From: Candidatus Omnitrophota bacterium
Lineage (GTDB): Bacteria > Omnitrophota > Gorgyraeia > Gygaellales > Profunditerraquicolaceae
NCBI GenBank assembly: GCA_030691585.1
Contig: JAUYEC010000144.1
Location: forward strand, 1 to 12,440
Direction of reading: 5' to 3'
DNA length: 12,440 nucleotides
A model generated the notes under the pieces. It was not told where the DNA came from. It ran no database searches and worked only from the letters and a program-made list of their open reading frames with translations. Each line of letters begins with the position of its first letter. Positions within the stretch are counted from its first letter, which is position 1. The position numbers and the translations under genes were made by a program. This document shows positions 6,301 to 11,673 of the stretch, piece by piece.

Positions 6301-8356
6301 GGTCTATGAAGAAAAAGCCATTGCCGACCAGGGATTGAATTCCGTCACCCGGGAAGTGGAAAACACAAAAATAGTCATTGAGGAACTTAACGCTAAGACC
6401 GCCGCGTTAAATTGCGAAAGCGGTAAAGAAAACGCGGGCCTGGCGGATATCAATCTTCGCCTCCTGGAGGCCGACAGGCAAAGGCTGGGCCTTGAGTCGC
6501 ACAGGGAGTTCCTGGAAAAATTAAAGACAAAATATGAGGATATCAGCGAGTCCATGAACGCGGTGATATATCTTGACCGCCTGCCGCAGGAGAAGTTGAG
6601 CGGCCTGGTGATCAAGATCAAGGATAATATAGATTTTACGGACGGCACGCGGACGGCCGAAGAACCGGTGAATTTCAGGCTGTCCGGTGAGGCAAAACCC
6701 GTGGACCTGGACATGCGTAATATAAACGAGAAAATAGAATTCCTGGTCCAGCAAGCGCAGGTTCTTAAGCAGGAAAAGGCAGTTGTTGAAAGCCGCATCC
6801 AGGCCTTAATTGAGGAAATCGCAACCATAGCCAGCGTCCTGCGCAAAGAGGAAATTAACCTTGCTAACAAAGAAACGTCCAAGGTAACCATGTTTGAGCA
6901 ATTTAACAAGGCCAAGGAAGAAGAGGACCTGCTGGTGATGGAATTACTGGAGACCGAAAAGGAAATCACCATCCTCAACAAAAAAATATCCAGCTGCAGG
7001 AATTATCTGTTGGAATTGAATAAGGAAGAGCTTTGCCTGCAGGAGCTCATTGCCGCGGAAGAGAATAGCATATCTGCAAACGCTTTAAATAGAGAAGAGG
7101 TGCTGGTGGTGATCACCCGGACCAAGGCCGAGATCGAGGCCTTAAACAAAAGGGTTGCCTCTGACCGGGAAACGCTGATCATTCTGGAAAATGCTTTTTG
7201 CCGCGATAAGGAAAACGAAGCTGCGGCGCAAGAGAGCGTAGCCGCCGGGAAGAAAAAAGTGGAAGCATTGGAAATGGAGATATTAGACAGTTTTGATAGA
7301 ATAGATGAATTTAAACGCGGGATCAACGCCAGAAATGAGGTGCTAGCCGATACGGAAGAAAAATACAAGCAGGCCTCTATTGATTCCGGTGAGGCCGCCC
7401 AAAAAATAGAAGGTATTAGAATTGAGATGGATGCCCTTAAAAACCACGCGCACCGCTTGCAAATGTCTTGCCAGGAAACGGATTATAAGCACGCCGCGCT
7501 CGTCGAGAGGATGATGTCTAATTACAAGGTGGATATTGCCGATGCAGGGGCAGGTTTGAAACCCGCCCCTACAGGCGAAGGCGGCAATGGCGATGTAGGG
7601 ACAGGTTTGAAACCTGTCCCTACAGAGTATGAGATAAGCGAGGATGTCCTTCGTGAGGAAATACAGAAGCTCAAGGAAAAGGCGGATTCCTATGGCGCGG
7701 TGAATCTGGTGGCGATCGAAGAATACGATGAATTGAAAAAACGCTATGATTTCCTTATCCAACAGCAGGCTGACCTTGCCTCTGCCAAAGATTCCCTGCA
7801 CCAGGCTATTTTGAAGATCAATCGCACCACCAAAGACGCGTTTCTCGATACGTTTGAGAAGGTCAAGGTTGAATTCCGTAACTATTTCCGCCTGTTATTC
7901 GGCGGCGGGGACGCGCAGGTGTTCCTGGTTGACGAGCAGGATCCCCTGGAATCCGGCATTGAGATCATCTGCCGGCCACCCGGGAAAAAATTACAGAATG
8001 TGCTTCTTCTCTCCGGCGGTGAAAAAGCGATGTCGGCTATTGCGCTCATATTCGCGATATTCAAGGTAAAACCGTCGCCGTTCTGCATATTAGACGAGAT
8101 AGACGCCGCCCTTGATGAGGCCAACGTTGACAGGTTCAGCAAGATCCTTCAAGAATTTACCGGCCATTCGCAATTTATCGTGGTTACCCACAATAAGAAG
8201 ACCATCGCTAACGCCGACGTGATGTACGGTATTACCATGGAGCAATCGGGAGTATCCAAAATCGTGTCCGTCAAATTCGCCGAGAATTCCGATAATCCAG
8301 CTGCGGATATTGATGCGGATAAAGATAAGGATAAGGAAGTAGATTCGGTAGTTTAA
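3356..8356 (+). CDS. smc: Chromosome segregation ATPase SMC, intein-containing precursor
   Basis: A 1666-codon precursor; removing the 557-residue intein gives an 1109-residue SMC, slightly short for a family usually near 1150-1200. In spliced numbering the N-terminal head has Walker A GPNGCGKS (31-38), rejoined from both sides of the intein. A Q-loop-like VAQGKID and a coiled coil of about 300 residues follow, then a short non-helical centre (about 503-562), a returning coil of about 275 residues, and the C-terminal head with VNLVAIEEYDEL, signature LSGGEKAMSA (from about 995), Walker B CILDEIDAALDEANV (D1023, E1024) and the VTHNK switch. SMC ATPases dimerise and extrude or tether DNA loops during chromosome segregation. 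The central region lacks the usual hinge motifs and has no CxxC zinc hook. Two palindromic repeats are translated just before the C-terminal head. The C-terminus is acidic/Lys-rich (DIDADKDKDKEVDSVV). AGGAG (3345-3349) supports the ATG. No scpA or scpB lies in the window. Confidence 0.95.
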   Translation: MYFKKLELFGFKSFCDKTVLNFEPGVTAIVGPNGCGKCLRYDSLVTLNDGSRAKIGDLVESELKSTAAIENLDDGFVATGNSRNINILSLNPRTLKIEERLVYAFIKRKAPEFLLEITTRSGKTVVTTHYHPFFTIDDGKIIDLKAEQLKIGCRIATPRQLGKLKAGSKLDLFEIFKKFKEEDQVYLPYSEELADFLLSLKSCFNNFNEMADSTCVKVTALKTAIDGQSINIANFVKVLEYANIREVPDFVTRIKSRSSGEITLPRKVTPEVARFLGYLVSEGRTTDSNQVWFVNEDRKVVADFIACAREGFGVEAKAFNYKDCAQDVLIFSSVLCQFLEKAFDFKIEGVSREKNVPAQIFNADNRIIAAFLSASFEGDGYLSVGRKNSGVYFEYASASHTLAHDIASLLLRLGVQSIIRNKVKYAANTKEKIKREYYSVFVYGLENVQRLAKFLNFAGVKSDKLAAIKNLKLKTNLNLDLIPGINRIFKSLVKEAGINVKRIRKISPRLAAYYEDRCLPTRQGLSEALSIIAEHGELNGLAGVMYDYLKLIAGSDIYWDEVVSIKKIYSQDWVYDLSILGTHNFIAQDMIVHNSNIFDSIRWVLGEQSAKSLRGSDMQDVIFNGTDNKEAVGMAEVTLTLDNSQRFFNVEHQEIAITRRLFRSGESEYLLNKSPVRLKDILDILMGTGIGAESYSIVAQGKIDLVLSSRPEDRRLVFDEAAGITKYKAQKRETIRRLEDTEQNLLRVNDIITEVRRQINSLERQANKARRYKEVFEELKSKETAMALSQEKALIKLKEESEAELKRLELKQSELLEFSAHEESKASERQLQLKALEENMMSVKNEILSMDNQIVMNTERAAFNKEKIAEISAAQESYLKQITELAARLAVDREKINRLKDEYAAIQENINLKNVALAQSQEQITALALAVKAACDKISNAKLDTLELAKKIANTRNEITDFSSKEQIFQARRKRLEVEKVKVYEEKAIADQGLNSVTREVENTKIVIEELNAKTAALNCESGKENAGLADINLRLLEADRQRLGLESHREFLEKLKTKYEDISESMNAVIYLDRLPQEKLSGLVIKIKDNIDFTDGTRTAEEPVNFRLSGEAKPVDLDMRNINEKIEFLVQQAQVLKQEKAVVESRIQALIEEIATIASVLRKEEINLANKETSKVTMFEQFNKAKEEEDLLVMELLETEKEITILNKKISSCRNYLLELNKEELCLQELIAAEENSISANALNREEVLVVITRTKAEIEALNKRVASDRETLIILENAFCRDKENEAAAQESVAAGKKKVEALEMEILDSFDRIDEFKRGINARNEVLADTEEKYKQASIDSGEAAQKIEGIRIEMDALKNHAHRLQMSCQETDYKHAALVERMMSNYKVDIADAGAGLKPAPTGEGGNGDVGTGLKPVPTEYEISEDVLREEIQKLKEKADSYGAVNLVAIEEYDELKKRYDFLIQQQADLASAKDSLHQAILKINRTTKDAFLDTFEKVKVEFRNYFRLLFGGGDAQVFLVDEQDPLESGIEIICRPPGKKLQNVLLLSGGEKAMSAIALIFAIFKVKPSPFCILDEIDAALDEANVDRFSKILQEFTGHSQFIVVTHNKKTIANADVMYGITMEQSGVSKIVSVKFAENSDNPAADIDADKDKDKEVDSVV
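3467..5137 (+). mobile_element. Intein with LAGLIDADG (DOD) homing endonuclease domain, inserted in SMC Walker A
   Basis: The insert splits GPNGCGK from SNIFDSIRWVLGEQ. It is 557 residues, begins with Cys and ends VHN before Ser, meeting splice chemistry needs: C1, penultimate H556, terminal N557 and +1 Ser. Block A is CLRYDSLVTLNDGSRAKIGD. Block B is GKTVVTTHYHPF with TxxH at 91-94. Blocks F and G are WVYDLSILGTHNFIAQDMIVHN. Between them are two endonuclease motifs, FLGYLVSEG (238-246) and FLSASFEGDGYL (334-345), whose acidic residues E245 and D342 are in place, so the nuclease may still be active. The frame is open throughout and junctions are exact, so splicing should restore GKSN. It should move by cutting intein-free smc alleles at the P-loop codons. 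Confidence 0.95.
7543..7573. repeat. GTAGGG palindrome inside smc (copy 5, degenerate subtype A)
   Basis: Thirteen of 15 arm positions pair. The left arm has two changes from subtype A (TGCAGGGGCAGGTTT), while the right arm is intact. It is read in frame as AGAGLKPAPT within the SMC protein. Its decay compared with the other copies suggests it is an older insertion. Confidence 0.9.
7594..7624. repeat. GTAGGG palindrome inside smc (copy 6, subtype B)
   Basis: A perfect 15-bp inverted repeat, left arm TGTAGGGACAGGTTT, centre G. It starts exactly 51 bases (17 codons) after copy 5 and is read in the same phase as VGTGLKPVPT. Its sequence is identical to the copy inside gatA at 10304. Confidence 0.95.
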
Positions 8357-8422
8357 AAAGGGGACAGCGACTTTTTTTATGCGAGAAAACGACGCGTGAA
8401 AAAAAGTCGCTGTCCCCTTTTT
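8355..8422. repeat. 68-bp palindromic element between convergent genes (first copy); probable two-way terminator
   Basis: The 24-base arms AAAAAGGGGACAGCGAC plus a T7 run, and their complement, flank a 20-base centre. On either strand the GGGGACAGCGAC stem is followed by a T-run, so it can act as a terminator for smc and for the minus-strand GGDEF gene. It overlaps the TAA stop codons of both genes. A second copy with the same arms and length lies at 9633-9700. Confidence 0.9.
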
Positions 8423-9585
8423 TAGCAGCAGGTATTGTTCTTGCCTTTGTGTTTGGCAAGATAGAGGTTTTTGTCCGAGGCGGCCACCAGTTCGGATGCG
8501 GCCTGGCCGTCTTCGGGGAATGAGGAAAGGCCCATACTGACGGTGAGTTTTTTCTGCGGCAGGATCTCTTCTTTGACAAAAGGGTAGGTGGCAATGTCAT
8601 TTCTCAGGCGTTCAGCAATAAGGAACGCCTCTTTTTTTTCGGTGCGCGGAAGGATGACCGCTATTTCTTCTCCGCCGTAACGACAGATGAAATCCATGGT
8701 GCGGCACTGGTTTTTAAGCAGGGTGGACAACTCTTTTAATACCCTGTCGCCGACTTGATGGCCGAGGACATCGTTATAGACTTTGAAATCGTCAATATCG
8801 AGCATTAAGACGCTCAACGGCTTCTTAGTTGCTTTAGCTTTGTCCAGCTCCGACTGCAGGAGGAACTGGAAATAGCCGTGGTTCCAGAGCCCGGTCAGGT
8901 AATCGGAACGGGCGTCAATCACCGTTTTTTCGTATAATTGCGAATTCTCAATCGCCAGGCCCGCCTGGTTTGCCAGCATTACCAACATCCGGATATCTTC
9001 TTTGCTGATCGGCTCGTGCGTAATAAAATTGTCGGCCAGGATCAGGCCGTTGACTTTTTCCTTAGATTTTAAGGGGATGATCACCAGTTCCCGGCTGTTG
9101 AGAATTTGCAGTACGGGGTCATTTGGGTAGCTGTGGATTTTTTCTTCATTTAAATGCAGCTGCATCCCGTCTAGGACCGCCATCGCCAGCAACCCGCCGC
9201 TATGTTCGCGTAAGGGGAGCCTGATTGAGCGCACCTGGCGGTTAAATTCGGATTCCAGCGCCGCGTTGGAGGTCTTATAGACACTGATCAGGTCCTCAAG
9301 GTTTGTTTTTTCATCCTCTATCTGCGTCCAGATACGGTTGGCGTCTTCGCCTGAGTCCGGGCCGATGGCCATGCGGCCCTCAATAATGCCCTCTTTTTCA
9401 TTTACCAAAAAAAGCATGGCCCGGTTAAAGCCGAGGCCGATGTGCGCGGTGACCCCGGTCAGGATGATATAAAGGATCTCGTCAAGCTTGAGTGTGGTAT
9501 ACATGGCGTTGGATATCTCGTAGAGAATACCCAGCTCAAACTTGGTGCGTTCAAGTTCTTCTTTTACCTTATTAAGTTCGTCCAT
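8422..9585 (-). CDS. GAF-GGDEF protein, probable diguanylate cyclase
   Basis: With the ATG at 9585 the protein has 387 residues: a short N-terminal coiled coil (MDELNKVKEELERTKFEL), a GAF-like sensory domain (about 22-215), a linking helix, and a GGDEF domain (about 225-382). Catalytic features are LDIDDFKVYND (metal and substrate site) and the A-site YGGEEI, a GGEEF variant ending in Ile. RTMD, exactly five residues before GGEEI, fits the RxxD inhibitory I-site, so product feedback is likely. It should make c-di-GMP from two GTP in the cytoplasm; the GAF ligand is unknown. There are no transmembrane segments. A frame-consistent ATG at 9603 would add six residues, but it lies inside the predicted promoter, so 9585 is preferred. 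It faces smc tail to tail, and a PilZ gene lies 5.5 kb away. Confidence 0.9.
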   Translation of the reverse strand: MDELNKVKEELERTKFELGILYEISNAMYTTLKLDEILYIILTGVTAHIGLGFNRAMLFLVNEKEGIIEGRMAIGPDSGEDANRIWTQIEDEKTNLEDLISVYKTSNAALESEFNRQVRSIRLPLREHSGGLLAMAVLDGMQLHLNEEKIHSYPNDPVLQILNSRELVIIPLKSKEKVNGLILADNFITHEPISKEDIRMLVMLANQAGLAIENSQLYEKTVIDARSDYLTGLWNHGYFQFLLQSELDKAKATKKPLSVLMLDIDDFKVYNDVLGHQVGDRVLKELSTLLKNQCRTMDFICRYGGEEIAVILPRTEKKEAFLIAERLRNDIATYPFVKEEILPQKKLTVSMGLSSFPEDGQAASELVAASDKNLYLAKHKGKNNTCC

Positions 9586-9593
9586 AATGTTAA

Positions 9594-9622
9594 AATTTAC
9601 CATACTTTTGCGGCGATGTCAA
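9594..9622 (-). promoter_or_regulatory. Sigma70-type promoter for the GGDEF gene
   Basis: On the minus strand a perfect -35 TTGACA (9617-9622) and -10 TAAATT (9594-9599) are 17 bases apart. Initiation would fall near 9587, only a base or two before the ATG at 9585, implying a leaderless or nearly leaderless message. No Shine-Dalgarno is visible before either possible ATG. Confidence 0.6.
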
Positions 9623-9632
9623 CAAAAAGGGG

Positions 9633-9700
9633 AAAAAGGGGACAGCGACTTTTTTTATGCGGGACAATCATGCGTGAAAAAAAGTCGCTGTCCCCTTTTT
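9633..9700. repeat. 68-bp palindromic element (second copy) between divergent promoters
   Basis: The same arms and total length as 8355-8422, with a partly different 20-base centre (shared ATGCG start and GCGTG end). It sits between the minus-strand GGDEF promoter and the plus-strand gat promoter, where it could insulate the two. The two copies bracket the GGDEF gene. Confidence 0.9.
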
Positions 9701-9710
9701 GTCAAAATGG

Positions 9711-9739
9711 TTGCATTGATCCCTCTTTTGTAATACAAT
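9711..9739 (+). promoter_or_regulatory. Sigma70-type promoter for the gatCAB operon
   Basis: TTGCAT (9711-9716) and TACAAT (9734-9739) are separated by 17 bases. Initiation would fall near 9746, just before the palindrome at 9751, so the transcript would begin with a strong hairpin ahead of gatC. Confidence 0.65.
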
Positions 9740-9750
9740 TATACATTCAA

Positions 9751-9781
9751 TGTAGGGGCGGGTTTTAAACCCGCCCCTACA
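9751..9781. repeat. GTAGGG palindrome, subtype A (copy 7)
   Basis: A perfect 15-bp inverted repeat with centre T, left arm TGTAGGGGCGGGTTT. It lies in the predicted gatC leader and ends 6 bases before the gatC Shine-Dalgarno AGAGG (9788-9792). Confidence 0.95.
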
Positions 9782-9799
9782 AAATACAGAGGCTAAACT

Positions 9800-10087
9800 A
9801 TGGCTTTAGACGATAAGACTGTTGAATACGTCGCGCGCCTTGCGCGTATTGAGTTGCAACCCAGAGAGTTAGAGAAACTATCCCGGCAGCTGCAGGGTAT
9901 ATTGGATTTTATCGATAAACTCAACCGCGCCGATATCCGGGGTGTCAGCCCCACAAGCCACGTTTTGGCGGTAAACAATGTGTTCCGGGAGGATATCGGC
10001 CGGCAGAGCCTGGCTACGGAAAAGGTTTTAGAAAACGCGCCACGCAAACAAGGTGATTTTTACGTGGTGCCGAAAGTAATTGAATAA
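9800..10087 (+). CDS. gatC: Asp-tRNA(Asn)/Glu-tRNA(Gln) amidotransferase subunit C
   Basis: At 95 residues it has the standard GatC length and conserved segments: TVEYVARLARIEL near the start, LSRQLQGILDFIDKLNRADI, and FREDIGRQSL with VLENAPRKQGDFYVVPKVIE at the end. GatC is the small belt-like subunit that wraps around GatA and steadies its contact with GatB; the complex amidates Glu-tRNA(Gln) and/or Asp-tRNA(Asn) in the cytoplasm. AGAGG at 9788-9792 lies 7 bases before the ATG. It is the first gene of the gatC-gatA-gatB operon, with its own predicted promoter at 9711-9739. Confidence 0.97.
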   Translation: MALDDKTVEYVARLARIELQPRELEKLSRQLQGILDFIDKLNRADIRGVSPTSHVLAVNNVFREDIGRQSLATEKVLENAPRKQGDFYVVPKVIE

Positions 10088-10090
10088 ACC

Positions 10091-10119
10091 GTAGGGACAG
10101 GTTTTAAACCTGTCCCTAC
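10091..10119. repeat. GTAGGG palindrome, subtype B (copy 8)
   Basis: A perfect 14-bp inverted repeat, left arm GTAGGGACAGGTTT, centre T. It fills the gap between the gatC stop (10087) and the gatA ribosome-binding site. Confidence 0.95.
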
Positions 10120-10132
10120 ACAGGGAATGCTT

Positions 10133-11617
10133 ATGGAATTATGCACATTGACCGCCCATGAACTATTGGAGAAGATAAATAAGAAAGAAATATCTTTTGC
10201 GGATATTTTACGTTCGCTTCAGGACAGGATAAAACAGGTTGATCCTAAGGTTAAGGCCTATGTCCGCGTTGACGGGCGAAACGAAAATAATGAAAATGGG
10301 TCCTGTAGGGACAGGTTTGAAACCTGTCCCTACAAAGGCGAACAAACCTCGCAAAGTGGTTTTCTAAAAGGCCTGCCCATATCCCTTAAAGACAATATCT
10401 GCACCGAGGGGTTGAATACCGAGTGTTGCTCCAGGATCCTGGCAGGTTTTAAGCCGCCTTACGACGCCACCGTGGTGAAAAAATTAAAAGAAGCGGGTGG
10501 GGCGATATTCGGCTTAAAGACAAACATGGACGAGTTTGCTTTTGGTTCGTCCTGTGAAAATTCGGCATTCGGGCCCACGTGTAATCCCTGGGACATTGAG
10601 CGCGTTCCCGGTGGCTCATCAGGGGGGTCTGCGGCGGCAGTTGCCGCTGATGAAGCGATTTGGGCGTTAGGCTCGGACACCGGCGGTTCGATCAGGCAAC
10701 CGGCATCTTTTTGCGGAGTGGTCGGCCTCAAGCCTACTTATGGCCGGGTCTCAAGGTTTGGCCTTATCGCCTTTGCCTCCAGCCTTGACCAGATCGGCCC
10801 TTTTACCAAGGATGTGGCCGACAGCGCGCTCTTGATGAAGGCGATCGCCGGCCACGATCCAAGTGACTCCACTTCGCTTGATGCGCCTGTGCCGGATTAT
10901 ACCGCCTCACTTACCGGCGATATCAAAGGTTTAAAAATAGGAGTGCCGAAGGAATATTTTAGCCAGGGCCTGGACGCGGAAGTGAAAGCTATAATTGACG
11001 CGGCCGCTGATAAACTGCGCAATTTAGGCGCTATTCTTACGGAAGTTTCTTTGCCGCATACCGAATACGCGGTGCCGGTTTATTATATTGTGGCCACTGC
11101 CGAGGCAAGCTCTAACCTGGCCCGTTTTGACGGAGTGCAATATGGATTCCGCGGCTTGGAAGGCCGTAATTTGATCGATATGTATATGCGCACAAGGGGC
11201 GAGGCCTTTGGCCAGGAAGCTAAGCGGCGTATACTTTTGGGGACGTTTGTGCTTTCGCACGGTTATTATGACGCTTATTACCTGCGCGCGCAAAAGGTGC
11301 GCACGCTGATCAAGAAAGATTTTGATGACGTCTTCAAACAGGTTGATTGCCTGATCACACCGGTTTCACCGACGCCGGCCTTTAAGCTCGGCGAAAGGGT
11401 AGAAGATCCCCTGAAAATGTATCTCTCGGATATCTGCACCATATCGGCAAACCTGGCGGGAGTTCCGGCAATATCCCTGCCTTGCGGTTTTACCAAAGAC
11501 GGCCTGCCCGTAGGATTGCAGATCATGGCGCGGCCGTTCGCGGAAGAGACGATTTTCAGGGCGGCGCACGCCTACGAGCAAAGCACGGATTGGCATAAAA
11601 GGAGAGCGAAATTATAA
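10133..11617 (+). CDS. gatA: Asp-tRNA(Asn)/Glu-tRNA(Gln) amidotransferase subunit A
   Basis: A 494-residue amidase-signature enzyme that frees ammonia from glutamine for GatB. The Ser-cisSer-Lys triad is visible: K86 in GLPISLKDN, S162 in PGGSSGGSAAA and the nucleophile S186 in GSDTGGSIRQPA. MKPTYGRVSRFGL-like (here LKPTYGRVSRFGL) and YYDAYYLRAQKVRTLI are also typical. The ATG at 10133 is preferred because AGGG (10122-10125) lies 7 bases ahead; an ATG at 10127 adjoins that site and would have no spacing. The N-terminal part carries a translated palindromic repeat, SCRDRFETCPYK (57-68), just before the catalytic lysine region where relatives have an unrelated helix/linker; total length stays near the family norm (about 485). 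The rest looks fully intact. Confidence 0.97.
   Translation: MELCTLTAHELLEKINKKEISFADILRSLQDRIKQVDPKVKAYVRVDGRNENNENGSCRDRFETCPYKGEQTSQSGFLKGLPISLKDNICTEGLNTECCSRILAGFKPPYDATVVKKLKEAGGAIFGLKTNMDEFAFGSSCENSAFGPTCNPWDIERVPGGSSGGSAAAVAADEAIWALGSDTGGSIRQPASFCGVVGLKPTYGRVSRFGLIAFASSLDQIGPFTKDVADSALLMKAIAGHDPSDSTSLDAPVPDYTASLTGDIKGLKIGVPKEYFSQGLDAEVKAIIDAAADKLRNLGAILTEVSLPHTEYAVPVYYIVATAEASSNLARFDGVQYGFRGLEGRNLIDMYMRTRGEAFGQEAKRRILLGTFVLSHGYYDAYYLRAQKVRTLIKKDFDDVFKQVDCLITPVSPTPAFKLGERVEDPLKMYLSDICTISANLAGVPAISLPCGFTKDGLPVGLQIMARPFAEETIFRAAHAYEQSTDWHKRRAKL
10304..10334. repeat. GTAGGG palindrome inside gatA (copy 9, subtype B)
   Basis: A perfect 15-bp inverted repeat identical over all 31 bases to the copy in smc at 7594. 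Here it is read in a different phase, as CRDRFETCPY, without disturbing the frame. Confidence 0.95.
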
Positions 11618-11619
11618 TC

Positions 11620-11650
11620 TGTAGGGACAGGTTTCAAACCTGTCCCTACA
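11620..11650. repeat. GTAGGG palindrome, subtype B (copy 10), between gatA and gatB
   Basis: A perfect 15-bp inverted repeat with centre C, thus in the opposite orientation to copies 6 and 9. It starts 3 bases after the gatA stop and ends 23 bases before gatB. Confidence 0.95.
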
Positions 11651-11673
11651 GTATTGCATTGTTAGCGTAAATT

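Noticed and set aside
6370..6480. A zinc hook (Rad50/SbcC-type) in the SMC centre
   Set aside because: Only isolated Cys residues occur near the middle (for example LNCESG); there is no CxxC, and the heads are SMC-type.
6304..6981. A 225-codon minus-strand open frame and other long antisense frames across smc
   Set aside because: They are Ser/Leu-rich mirror images of the Lys/Glu-rich coiled coil, have no domain features, and smc is fully coding on the other strand.
7626..8356. Frameshift or truncation of smc after the in-frame repeats
   Set aside because: The C-terminal head continues in the same frame with intact signature, Walker B and switch motifs.
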